A stretch of DNA of 13,583 bases from Gammaproteobacteria bacterium (GTDB lineage Bacteria; Pseudomonadota; Gammaproteobacteria; Steroidobacterales; SZUA-146): assembly GCA_003228965.1 (NCBI GenBank), contig QIGP01000029.1, positions 1 through 13,583 on the forward strand, in the 5' to 3' direction. The position numbers were made by a program, and so were the translations under genes. The notes under the pieces are model-generated. The model was not told where the DNA came from, did no database searches, and saw only the letters and a list, made by a program, of their open reading frames with translations. This document shows, piece after piece, positions 6,919 to 13,583 of this stretch (position 1 is the stretch's first letter; every line of letters starts with the position of its first letter).

Positions 6919-6942
6919 ATTGCGTCTACCATGCCTGACAAT
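6914..6942 (+). promoter_or_regulatory. Sigma70-type promoter candidate for hemA
   Basis: TTGTCA (6914-6919, five of six matches to TTGACA) and GACAAT (6937-6942, four of six matches to TATAAT) are separated by exactly 17 bases. Transcription near 6949 would leave a leader of about 30 bases before the hemA ATG at 6979. It would also exclude the upstream in-frame start codons at 6868 and 6931. Confidence 0.45.
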
Positions 6943-6978
6943 CGTTCCGTTCATCACACTGCGGCGCACGCACAGTTT

Positions 6979-8238
6979 ATGGGTTTACACGTCATTGGCA
7001 TCAACCACCAAACCGCGCCGCTCGATTTGCGCGAACAGGTCGCGTTCGACGCCACTTCCCTTCCTTCGAAGCTCAAATCCATCTGCTCTCTCGAAGGAGT
7101 GGAGGAAGCGCTAATTCTGTCCACCTGCAATCGGACTGAAATATACTGCGCTGGAACGGCCGCAACCAAAGACTCCCTGAAAGCTTGGATGCGTGCGAAT
7201 AGCAATCGTTCCGAAGAAGTGATGAAATGTCTCTATACAAAGCAGGACGATGCAGTTCTGGAGCATATTTGCCGCGTAGCGGTCGGGCTCGATTCGCTTA
7301 TTTTAGGTGAACCACAGATCCTCGGGCAGCTTAAAACAGCATTTCGCACCGCAAGAGACGCAGGTACAGTGGCTGCGCAGCTGCACCGCCTCCTGCCACA
7401 CGCCTTTGCCGTTGCCAAGTATATTCGCACTGAAACTGCGATTGGCGTGGCGGCCACCTCCGCGGCCAGTGCCGCAATTCGTCTGGCGCAGCAGGTATTC
7501 GGCGACTTTTCTGACAAGCAAGCCTTGATGATTGGCGCTGGCGAAATGATTGAAATTGCCTCGAATCACCTTAATTCACATAACGGCGGCTCAATAACCA
7601 TTGTCAATCGTAGTGTAGAGCGCGGCCAGGCGCTGGCGAAAAAGCTCAACTGCCGCGCATTTACACTGGACCAGCTCGACACCCTGCTGTCCAAGGCCGA
7701 CCTCGTGTTCTCAAGCACGGCGAGCCCGGACTACGTTGTGCACGCCGCCTCAATCAAGCGTGCTCTTGAGTCACGCAAACGGCGCCCTATGTTCATTGTC
7801 GACCTGGCGGTTCCGCGCGACATCGACCCAAAAAGCGCTTCATTCGACGACATCTTTTTATACACTATCGACGACCTGCACCAAGCCATCGACGACAACC
7901 TCGACGCCCGTCGAGCCGCCGCTGAAAAAGCTGAGCAAATTATTGCCGAACACAATGCGCAATATGCTCGTGACACAGACGGACTCGACGCCGTCCCTAT
8001 CATTAGTGAGCTTCACTTACGTGGCAATGAACTAAAACGAGAACTACTGGAACAGGCCGAAAAACAACTCAACGGAGGCAAAACACCTATCGAAACGCTT
8101 CAGTGGCTGGCTGACCGCATAACCAGCCGTCTGCTCCACGCGCCCAGCGTCGAGATTCGCAAAGCCGCTGAAAACGCCGACGACAAGACTTTGAAAATTG
8201 CCAAACGACTGTTTATGGGCGCCGACGACACCAAGTAA
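6979..8238 (+). CDS. hemA: Glutamyl-tRNA reductase
   Basis: HemA reduces glutamyl-tRNA with NADPH to glutamate-1-semialdehyde, the first committed step of tetrapyrrole synthesis by the C5 pathway. The start at 6979 (MGLHVIGINHQTAP) was chosen because it aligns with the E. coli N-terminus. It also places the catalytic cysteine in LSTCNRTE at residue 50, as in E. coli, and gives 419 residues (E. coli 418). GLDSLILGEPQILGQ lies at 103-117. The NADPH-binding GAGEM follows near residue 185, then the helical dimerisation domain with the typical end of this family. The frame stays open upstream to a TTG at 6868 and an ATG at 6931, but these extensions resemble nothing in the family. No clear ribosome site precedes the ATG. 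prfA follows after 42 bases, probably in the same operon. Confidence 0.96.
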   Translation: MGLHVIGINHQTAPLDLREQVAFDATSLPSKLKSICSLEGVEEALILSTCNRTEIYCAGTAATKDSLKAWMRANSNRSEEVMKCLYTKQDDAVLEHICRVAVGLDSLILGEPQILGQLKTAFRTARDAGTVAAQLHRLLPHAFAVAKYIRTETAIGVAATSAASAAIRLAQQVFGDFSDKQALMIGAGEMIEIASNHLNSHNGGSITIVNRSVERGQALAKKLNCRAFTLDQLDTLLSKADLVFSSTASPDYVVHAASIKRALESRKRRPMFIVDLAVPRDIDPKSASFDDIFLYTIDDLHQAIDDNLDARRAAAEKAEQIIAEHNAQYARDTDGLDAVPIISELHLRGNELKRELLEQAEKQLNGGKTPIETLQWLADRITSRLLHAPSVEIRKAAENADDKTLKIAKRLFMGADDTK

Positions 8239-8280
8239 ACCATCCGGCACGTCCCGCCACAATCTGGCAAGATACCCGAC

Positions 8281-9366
8281 ATGAAATCATCCATTCAGAA
8301 TAAGTTGTTTCAGCTGCAGGAACGTTTCGAAGAAGTTCAGGCGCTGCTGGCCGACCCCAACATCATTGGCGACCAAAATCAGTTTCGCGATCTATCGCGA
8401 GAATATTCTCGTTTGGAACCTGTGGCGCAGGACGTCTCGCGTTACCAGGATCTATTGCAAGAACAGACAGCTGCTGAAGAGCTAAGCCGCGACAGCGACG
8501 CCGAAATGGCGGCAATGGGCAAAGAAGAGTTGCACGCCGTGGCCCAGTCCATCGAAACGCTTACAAATCGGCTCATGCAACACCTCATACCTGTCGACCC
8601 CAATGACGACGCCAACACGTTTGTTGAAATTCGTGCTGGAACCGGTGGCGACGAAGCCGCCATTTTTGCGGGCGACCTGTTCCGCATGTATTCCCGCTAT
8701 GCCGACCAACAAAAATTCAACGTAGAAATCATCAGCCAGTCCGAAGGCGATCACGGTGGATTCAAAGAAATCATCGTCCGTCTCGCAGGCCAGGGAGTTT
8801 ACTCACGATTCAAATTTGAATCAGGTACTCACAGGGTGCAACGCGTTCCGGAAACCGAATCTCAGGGGCGTATTCACACGTCGGCCTGCACGGTGGCCGT
8901 GTTACCCGAAGTTGAAACGGTTAACCAAATAGACATTAACCCGGCCGACATTCGCGTGGATACGTACCGCGCATCGGGTGCTGGTGGACAGCACGTTAAC
9001 AAAACCGATTCTGCTGTGCGCCTTACCCACAATCCGAGCGGCATCGTGGTTGAGTGTCAGGACGAGCGTTCGCAGCACAAGAACAAAGCGCGTGCCATGA
9101 GCCTGCTACAAGCTCGCTTGCTCGATGCTGAACAACAGAAACAGCAAAGTGCACAAGCGCAGCAACGCAAACTCCAGGTAGGCAGCGGCGACCGTTCCGA
9201 GCGTATTCGCACGTACAACTACCCGCAGGGTCGCGTGACCGATCACCGCATAAATCTCACGCTCTACAAACTTGATGAAATTCTGGCAGGCAACCTCGAC
9301 AGCGTAGTGGACCCTCTAAGACAAGAACATCAAGCCGAAGAACTCGCCGTACTTTCGGAACATTAA
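8281..9366 (+). CDS. prfA: Peptide chain release factor 1
   Basis: RF1 recognises UAA and UAG in the ribosomal A site and triggers peptide release. The 361-residue product has the stop-codon tripeptide of the PxT type (PET, residues 190-192) followed by [18 protein letters not shown]. The catalytic GGQ lies at 235-237 within [15 protein letters not shown]; its Gln is the residue methylated by Prm[12 protein letters not shown] follows, and [15 protein letters not shown] lies near the C-terminus. An N-terminal coiled-coil-like region (about 1-100) is acidic, as usual. The PxT motif excludes RF2, which has SPF. The ribosome site is weak. The gene is downstream of hemA, as in E. coli and Pseudomonas, but prmC does not follow directly: the next three genes lie on the opposite strand. 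Confidence 0.98.
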   Translation: MKSSIQNKLFQLQERFEEVQALLADPNIIGDQNQFRDLSREYSRLEPVAQDVSRYQDLLQEQTAAEELSRDSDAEMAAMGKEELHAVAQSIETLTNRLMQHLIPVDPNDDANTFVEIRAGTGGDEAAIFAGDLFRMYSRYADQQKFNVEIISQSEGDHGGFKEIIVRLAGQGVYSRFKFESGTHRVQRVPETESQGRIHTSACTVAVLPEVETVNQIDINPADIRVDTYRASGAGGQHVNKTDSAVRLTHNPSGIVVECQDERSQHKNKARAMSLLQARLLDAEQQKQQSAQAQQRKLQVGSGDRSERIRTYNYPQGRVTDHRINLTLYKLDEILAGNLDSVVDPLRQEHQAEELAVLSEH

Positions 9367-9425
9367 CCAGAACAATTTTTCCGTGACCAAGGTTTCGACG
9401 CCGATAGAAACGAAATGCACAATCG

Positions 9426-9441
9426 TGTGAGCGCTCTCACA
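9426..9441. terminator. Small hairpin between the convergent prfA and GNAT genes
   Basis: TGTGAG-CGCT-CTCACA is a perfect six-base-pair stem with a four-base loop, located in the 80-base gap between two converging genes. It reads alike on both strands, so it could act as a weak bidirectional terminator. No T-run follows on either strand, so the call is tentative. Nothing else in the gap is recognisable. Confidence 0.3.
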
Positions 9442-9446
9442 AGTAT

Positions 9447-9923
9447 TCAGTCTTTGTTTAAGCCAGAATCCATATGCATCAAAGGCAGCAACCGCCCTTT
9501 GGGCGATCCGCGCTCGTAACCAATCAGTTCAGCACCCATTGCCTTGTAAAAGCCCTGAGCGTTTGGATCGGACAGCAGGCGCAGTACCGCAACCCTTTGC
9601 GAGCGACAGTAACTCAGAGCGGCCCGGAGAAGTTGACGCCCTACCCCTTGCCCCATGGCGTTCGGAAGCACCCATAGCCCGGCAATTTCTAACTGGTCGC
9701 CAAACGGATCGAGCGCGCAGACGCCGAGCAGCTTTCCTTGAGAAGAGGCGCTCGTGTCTTCGGCTACGGTGACCCAGTGAGAATCGATGTACTCGGCCGA
9801 GTACGTAAGCTCGGGCTTCCAGCTTTTCAGCAGTTCGTCTTCGTAACCCCAGTGAGCTTTTGCCGTGAACGCTATGTGCGAGAGCTGATCAGCTTCGTCG
9901 AGCCTTGCGGGGCGCAGCAACAT
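9447..9923 (-). CDS. GNAT-family N-acetyltransferase
   Basis: The 158-residue product has the single-domain GNAT layout. It begins LLRPARLDEADQL (beta1-alpha1). The core is LEIAGLWVLPNAMGQGVGRQLL (residues 78-99; motif A, the acetyl-CoA pyrophosphate loop). Motif B is DPNAQGFYKAMGAELIGY, where the Tyr in the GFY segment is at the usual position of the general acid. In motif A the common Arg/Gln of the [RQ]xxGxG pattern is replaced by Met (MGQGVG). The substrate cannot be told from sequence. The start lies five bases after the stop of the cystathionine gamma-lyase gene with no obvious ribosome site, so translation is probably coupled. It is the third gene of the CBS-CGL cluster and faces prfA. 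Confidence 0.85.
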   Translation of the reverse strand: MLLRPARLDEADQLSHIAFTAKAHWGYEDELLKSWKPELTYSAEYIDSHWVTVAEDTSASSQGKLLGVCALDPFGDQLEIAGLWVLPNAMGQGVGRQLLRAALSYCRSQRVAVLRLLSDPNAQGFYKAMGAELIGYERGSPKGRLLPLMHMDSGLNKD

Positions 9924-9928
9924 GACGT

Positions 9929-11092
9929 TTAAACGTTAAGCGCCCGGTCGAGGTCGTCACGTAAATCGTTAAGATCTTCAATGCCGACCGATAAGCGCAC
10001 CAGGTTGTCGTCGATACCGAGTCTGGCGCGTGTTTCAGTTGGCACCGACGCATGGGTCATAATGGCTGGATGATTGACTAGGCTCTCAACTCCGCCAAGA
10101 CTTTCGGCAAGAGTGAACAGCTCAGTGTTTTCAAGAAACCTTCGAGCACCTTCGGCACCTCCAGCAACATATACGCTAATCATGCCGGTAAATCCGTCCA
10201 TTTGACTTTTGGCAAGATCGAACTGCGGATGGCTTTCGAGACCCGGGTACAGCACTTTATCAATGCGCGAGTGTTCGCTGAGCCACTCGGCCAAAGCCTG
10301 ACCGTTGCTGTTGTGACGCTCCATTCTAAGCGCCAGCGTTTTTACACCACGAAGTGCAAGAAAGCTGTCAAAAGGCCCTGCTATTGCGCCTGCAGCATTT
10401 TGCATAAAACCTAGTCGCTCGGCCATTTCTTCGCTGTTACACGCAACAATACCGCCGACCACGTCTGAGTGACCATTGATGTACTTGGTCGCCGAATGCA
10501 TAACGATGTCAAACCCGTATTCCAACGGTCGCTGATTAAACGGTGATGCGAACGTGTTGTCTACAACCGTGATGACGTTGTGTTTTTTCGCAATCTCCCT
10601 GACAGCCGCGAGATCAACAATCTTCAACATTGGATTGGTGGGCGTTTCAACCCAGATCATGCGGGTCTTGGGTGTGATAGATGCTTCAAGCGCATCAAGG
10701 TCAGTCATATCAACAAACGAAAATTCAAATCCTGACGATCTTTTACGCACCTTGTCGAACAGGCGAAATGAGCCACCGTACAAATCGTCCATGGCGACAA
10801 TGTGGTCACCGTGCTCAAGCAAATCCATCAACGTGCTGGTCGCTGCCATGCCCGAGGCAAAAGCGAAACCGTGAGTTCCGGACTCAAGCGCGGCAACGCT
10901 TCGTTCGTAGGCCATGCGGGTCGGATTTTGCGTGCGCGAATACTCGTAGCCCTGGTGCACACCGGGGCTGGACTGAGCATAGGTCGACGTCGCGTAAATC
11001 GGCGGCATGACGGCACCCGTGCTTGGATCTGGCGATTGGCCCGCGTGAATGGTTTTAGTGGCAAAGGCCATCTTGGATGTTCGATCAGTCAT
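9929..11092 (-). CDS. Cystathionine gamma-lyase or gamma-synthase (Cys/Met metabolism PLP enzyme)
   Basis: This is a fold-type I PLP enzyme of the Cys/Met metabolism family, 387 residues from the ATG at 11092. Residues visible: YSRTQNPTR (51-59), the phosphate-binding SGMAAT (80-85), DDLYGG with Tyr105 stacking on PLP, VVDNT with Asp178, SATKY with Schiff-base Lys203, and SLGGVESLVNHPAIMTHASV near the C-terminus. The family includes gamma-synthase and gamma-lyase, which are hard to separate by sequence. The CBS gene 16 bases upstream favours gamma-lyase: cystathionine to cysteine, 2-oxobutyrate and ammonia, with possible H2S release. An in-frame ATG at 11140 lies inside the CBS gene. The 11092 start was preferred because it fits the family N-terminus (FATKTIHAGQ) and leaves a GGCGGT element seven bases upstream. 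Confidence 0.92.
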   Translation of the reverse strand: MTDRTSKMAFATKTIHAGQSPDPSTGAVMPPIYATSTYAQSSPGVHQGYEYSRTQNPTRMAYERSVAALESGTHGFAFASGMAATSTLMDLLEHGDHIVAMDDLYGGSFRLFDKVRKRSSGFEFSFVDMTDLDALEASITPKTRMIWVETPTNPMLKIVDLAAVREIAKKHNVITVVDNTFASPFNQRPLEYGFDIVMHSATKYINGHSDVVGGIVACNSEEMAERLGFMQNAAGAIAGPFDSFLALRGVKTLALRMERHNSNGQALAEWLSEHSRIDKVLYPGLESHPQFDLAKSQMDGFTGMISVYVAGGAEGARRFLENTELFTLAESLGGVESLVNHPAIMTHASVPTETRARLGIDDNLVRLSVGIEDLNDLRDDLDRALNV

Positions 11093-11108
11093 TACAGTAC
11101 CGCCGTGA

Positions 11109-12470
11109 TTACAATTGTTTTCGGAAATAGTTAAGTACATCGGCTCGGGTGATTAGCCCAAGGAACACATCGTTGTCGACCACAGCCGTGTAAGGTGCCC
11201 CGCCTAGTAAGGCGACCAGATTTTGGATCGAAAAATTTCGATCGACAACCGAAAAAGTTGTACTCATGGCATCAGACACCTGTTCGGTCATTAATTGAGG
11301 ACGACCAAAGACGAAACGCATTATGTCTTCTTCGGTGAGCACGCCCACCAACTTGCCGTCGTTCATGACCGGTAGCTGCGAGAAGCCAGCATTGCGAAGG
11401 CGATTGTGCGCGGTTGTAAGCGCGTCGCGTGGACTGACGTAAATGGTGGCCCGTTCACCGTGTGGGCGCCCAATCAGGTCGCGCACGTCGCCAAACTGCT
11501 CCCGCGTGATGAACCCCTGATCTTCCATCCAGAATTCGTTATAAAGTTTCGACAGATATTTATTGCCGGTGTCACACGCGAAGGTGACCACATTTTTGGG
11601 CTCGGTTTGTTCCTGGCAGTACTTGAGCGCGGCTGCCAGTAGCGTGCCCGTAGAAGAACCTGCCAACAAACCCTCTTTGCGCAACAGCGCTCGCGCAGTA
11701 TCAAAAGACTCGGCGTCGGAAATTGTGTAGGCCGTTTTGGCCATGCTCAGATCGCAAATGTCGGGAATAAAATCTTCGCCAATCCCCTCAACCAACCAGC
11801 TAGAGCTTGGTCCCAATTCACCTGTGGCAATGTAGTTCGCCAGTACCGAGCCTTTCGGATCGGCAATAATAATTTCAACATTCGGTGCATGTTTTTTAAA
11901 GTACGCGGTCAGTCCACTAATAGTCCCGCTACTGCCAACACCCAATACTACAGCGTCAAGTTTACCGTCTAGTTGTTCGAGCAACTCAGGCCCGGTCGTT
12001 AATTCGTGCGCTTTAGGATTGTCGGGATTACCAAACTGGTTAACAAAATAGGCGCCCGATTCTTCGGCCATAGATCGTGCTAAATCCTGGTAGTACTCGG
12101 GGTGTCCACGCTCCACATCGGAACGAGTAAGCACAACTTCAGCGCCCATGGCGCGAAGGTTGAAGATCTTTTCCTGACTCATTTTGTCGGGAAGCACCAG
12201 CACCAGGTGGTAACCACGCTGCGCAGCTACAAGTGCAAGCCCCAAGCCTGTGTTACCGGCCGTTGCTTCGATAAGTGTATCGCCCGGCTTGATTTCACCG
12301 CGCTTCTCAGCTTCATCAATCATGGCGATTCCGATACGATCTTTGATCGACCCGCCAGGGTTCATTAACTCAAGCTTGAGAAACAAAGAACACGGTCCGG
12401 TATCGAACTTACTGACTTTGAGCATGGGCGTCTTGGCGACCATGTCGAGTACATTATTGAATATTTTCAC
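11109..12470 (-). CDS. Cystathionine beta-synthase with C-terminal CBS-domain pair
   Basis: CBS condenses serine and homocysteine to cystathionine, using PLP, in reverse transsulfuration. The fold-type II catalytic domain spans about residues 1-320: Schiff-base Lys43 in GGSIKDR, the Asn loop ATAGNTG (69-75), and the phosphate-binding GSSGT (179-183). A pair of CBS motifs (Bateman module) occupies about 340-453, with VGVLTEEDIMRFV and LGLITRADVLNYF as the conserved ends. There is no N-terminal heme domain. GTG at 12470 was chosen over an ATG at 12497: GGGAG lies five bases before the GTG, and the family N-terminus (KIFNNVLDMVAKTP) starts there. Length is 453 residues. The module and the neighbouring gamma-lyase argue for CBS over cysteine synthase. 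Transcription is leftward, with a TAGAAT -10-like hexamer at 12522-12527 but no good -35. Confidence 0.93.
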   Translation of the reverse strand: MKIFNNVLDMVAKTPMLKVSKFDTGPCSLFLKLELMNPGGSIKDRIGIAMIDEAEKRGEIKPGDTLIEATAGNTGLGLALVAAQRGYHLVLVLPDKMSQEKIFNLRAMGAEVVLTRSDVERGHPEYYQDLARSMAEESGAYFVNQFGNPDNPKAHELTTGPELLEQLDGKLDAVVLGVGSSGTISGLTAYFKKHAPNVEIIIADPKGSVLANYIATGELGPSSSWLVEGIGEDFIPDICDLSMAKTAYTISDAESFDTARALLRKEGLLAGSSTGTLLAAALKYCQEQTEPKNVVTFACDTGNKYLSKLYNEFWMEDQGFITREQFGDVRDLIGRPHGERATIYVSPRDALTTAHNRLRNAGFSQLPVMNDGKLVGVLTEEDIMRFVFGRPQLMTEQVSDAMSTTFSVVDRNFSIQNLVALLGGAPYTAVVDNDVFLGLITRADVLNYFRKQL

Positions 12471-12571
12471 ACACACTCCCGATGGGCTCAGCAACATGAA
12501 ATTTGCCGAATCATCCCGCCGATTCTACGCGAAGCTAGCCGACTTACCTATTCTGAGTGACAATAGCTCCC

Positions 12572-13486
12572 ATGCCAGACACCACTACCATTGCAGCCCA
12601 GCGCCAATCCGGCCAGGAACGGCTTAAACCCCATGCGCTGCGGCCAACTAAAGACATCGAAGCGCTGCTCACAGACCTGCTCGGGATGTCCCGGGCACAA
12701 CTATTTAGTCGAAGCGAGCGCACTTTAACTGTGGCACAAATCGCGTCGCTCGACCGCTCTCTTCAGCGCCTGGAGCAGGGCGAGCCTATTGCCTACGTGC
12801 GTGGACAAGAAGAGTTCTGGTCTTTGTCCCTTAACGTCACGCCCAGCGTTTTAATTCCGCGGCCCGATACAGAGAGACTGGTTGAACTTGCGCTTGAGCG
12901 GCTCTCCAGTTTGCCAACGGCGCGCGTGTTAGAGTTGGGCACTGGCAGCGGAGCTATTGCGCTCGCGCTGGCAAGCGAACGCCCTCAAGACTCTATTGTC
13001 GCGACAGACATTAGTCCCGAAGCCATTGAAGTAGCCTATACAAACTACCAACGCCTGACTAAACGCAACCCACACGTTGCCGACGTGTCGCTGTTGGTTT
13101 CGAACTGGTATCAACAACTCGACCAGACGCCGTTTGATTTAATAGTAAGTAACCCGCCCTACATTGACCCTGCCGACCCTCACATTGAGTCGTCAGTAAA
13201 ACAACACGAACCGTCGATTGCGCTATTTGCGAAGAACGAGGGAATGGCGGCTATCCAGCATATTGTGGCTAACGCGGCGGCGCACATGAAACCGGGCGGC
13301 TCCTTAATGCTTGAACACGGTTGGCAACAACACTCAAGCGTAGAACAGTGCTTTCAGGAACACGGATTCACCGAAATCAAGTCACACCAGGACCTGGCCG
13401 GACACTATCGCGTCACTGAAGCCAATTATATTGGACCAATTACGATGGAAAAAAATGAAACCCATACGATGAAAATCAATCAATGA
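12572..13486 (+). CDS. prmC: Release-factor glutamine N5-methyltransferase
   Basis: PrmC (HemK) methylates the Gln of the GGQ motif in RF1 and RF2, which speeds peptide release. The 304-residue product (E. coli 277) has an N-terminal helical substrate-binding domain ending near YVRGQEEFWSL. The Rossmann methyltransferase domain follows, with SLNVTPSVLIPRPDTERLVE, the SAM loop ELGTGSGAIALALASERP (from residue 121) and the catalytic NPPY at 194-197 in IVSNPPYIDPADPH. LEHGWQQ and HYRVTEA mark the C-terminal end of the family match. A tail of about 20 residues follows and overlaps the next gene by four bases. A GTG at 12557 is a possible alternative start; neither has a strong ribosome site. The gene is separated from prfA by the minus-strand transsulfuration cluster, so it needs its own promoter. 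Confidence 0.95.
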   Translation: MPDTTTIAAQRQSGQERLKPHALRPTKDIEALLTDLLGMSRAQLFSRSERTLTVAQIASLDRSLQRLEQGEPIAYVRGQEEFWSLSLNVTPSVLIPRPDTERLVELALERLSSLPTARVLELGTGSGAIALALASERPQDSIVATDISPEAIEVAYTNYQRLTKRNPHVADVSLLVSNWYQQLDQTPFDLIVSNPPYIDPADPHIESSVKQHEPSIALFAKNEGMAAIQHIVANAAAHMKPGGSLMLEHGWQQHSSVEQCFQEHGFTEIKSHQDLAGHYRVTEANYIGPITMEKNETHTMKINQ

Positions 13487-13583
13487 CCACCCGATCTCAC
13501 TCTTTGACTGAACTATGGTCTAACCACATTCCACTGATCGCTGCGATGGAACTGGAGTTTCGCGAGACGGACACAAGCTGGTA
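13483..13583 (+). CDS. Partial gene, possibly a thioesterase-like protein (runs off the right edge)
   Basis: The ATG at 13483 overlaps the prmC stop as ATGA, a common translational coupling arrangement. The 33 visible codons read LTELWSNHIPLIAAMELEF after a short polar start. The H-I-P-L-x-x-A-M spacing resembles the N-terminus of YiiD C-terminal-type thioesterase proteins (hot-dog fold), but this is a short match and the catalytic region lies outside the window. It is not the moeB that follows prmC in Pseudomonas. Identity as a real gene is likely; the family call is tentative. Confidence 0.5.
   Translation, partial: MTTRSHSLTELWSNHIPLIAAMELEFRETDTSW

Noticed and set aside
12522..12527. TAGAAT as a promoter for the CBS cluster
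   Set aside because: The hexamer is good but no -35 lies at 16-18 bases and there is no extended -10, so it is not listed as a feature of its own.
12497..12572. Shared regulator site or riboswitch (for example SAM-responsive) between CBS and prmC
   Set aside because: The gap is about 100 bases and shows no conserved riboswitch core or paired terminator structure that I could recognise.
1..13583. Defence system, prophage, insertion sequence or CRISPR array
   Set aside because: All genes belong to housekeeping or ordinary metabolic families; no transposase, integrase, nuclease module or regularly spaced repeat is visible on either strand.

Overview
This window is a stretch of core chromosome from a gammaproteobacterium. 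The gene order points to this: a leftward tRNA-Gln–prs–rplY–pth–ychF run, a leftward TPR lipoprotein–lolB pair, and a rightward hemA–prfA run with prmC further right. This is the classic hemA/lolB/prs neighbourhood of Pseudomonas-like and related marine gammaproteobacteria. Base composition looks balanced (slightly GC-rich by eye) and similar throughout. I see no insertion sequences, phage genes, CRISPR array or rRNA. The species cannot be named from what is visible.

Layout, left to right. Positions 1-344 (minus) hold the N-terminal part of an MscS-type mechanosensitive channel that runs off the left edge. It lies just downstream of ychF (366-1457, minus), pth (1491-2294, minus), rplY in its long CTC form (2401-3069, minus), prs (3136-4095, minus) and tRNA-Gln(TTG) (4120-4194, minus). 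These look like one transcription unit. A strong sigma70-like promoter with a GC-rich discriminator lies at 4248-4276, and there are stem-loops in the leader and in the prs-rplY and rplY-pth gaps. Next come lolB (4304-4939, minus) and a 585-residue TPR lipoprotein (4997-6754, minus). A divergent regulatory region (6755-6978) separates the latter from hemA (6979-8238, plus) and prfA (8281-9366, plus). Facing prfA is a minus-strand cluster of three genes: cystathionine beta-synthase (to 12470), a cystathionine gamma-lyase/synthase and a GNAT acetyltransferase (from 9447). At the right edge prmC (plus) overlaps by four bases the start of a partial gene that may encode a thioesterase-like protein.

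Functions. The core genes cover PRPP synthesis, ribosome structure and rescue (L25, Pth, YchF), outer-membrane lipoprotein insertion (LolB), the first committed step of tetrapyrrole synthesis (HemA), and translation termination with its methylation (PrfA, PrmC). The CBS and CGL genes together encode reverse transsulfuration, from homocysteine plus serine to cysteine. The clearest departures from the usual layout are three. ispE is missing from between lolB and the tRNA/prs. The normally adjacent prfA and prmC are separated by the transsulfuration cluster. Pth carries a tail of about 74 charged residues. I found no convincing evidence of a wholly new system; the window is mostly ordinary housekeeping DNA with a few local oddities.
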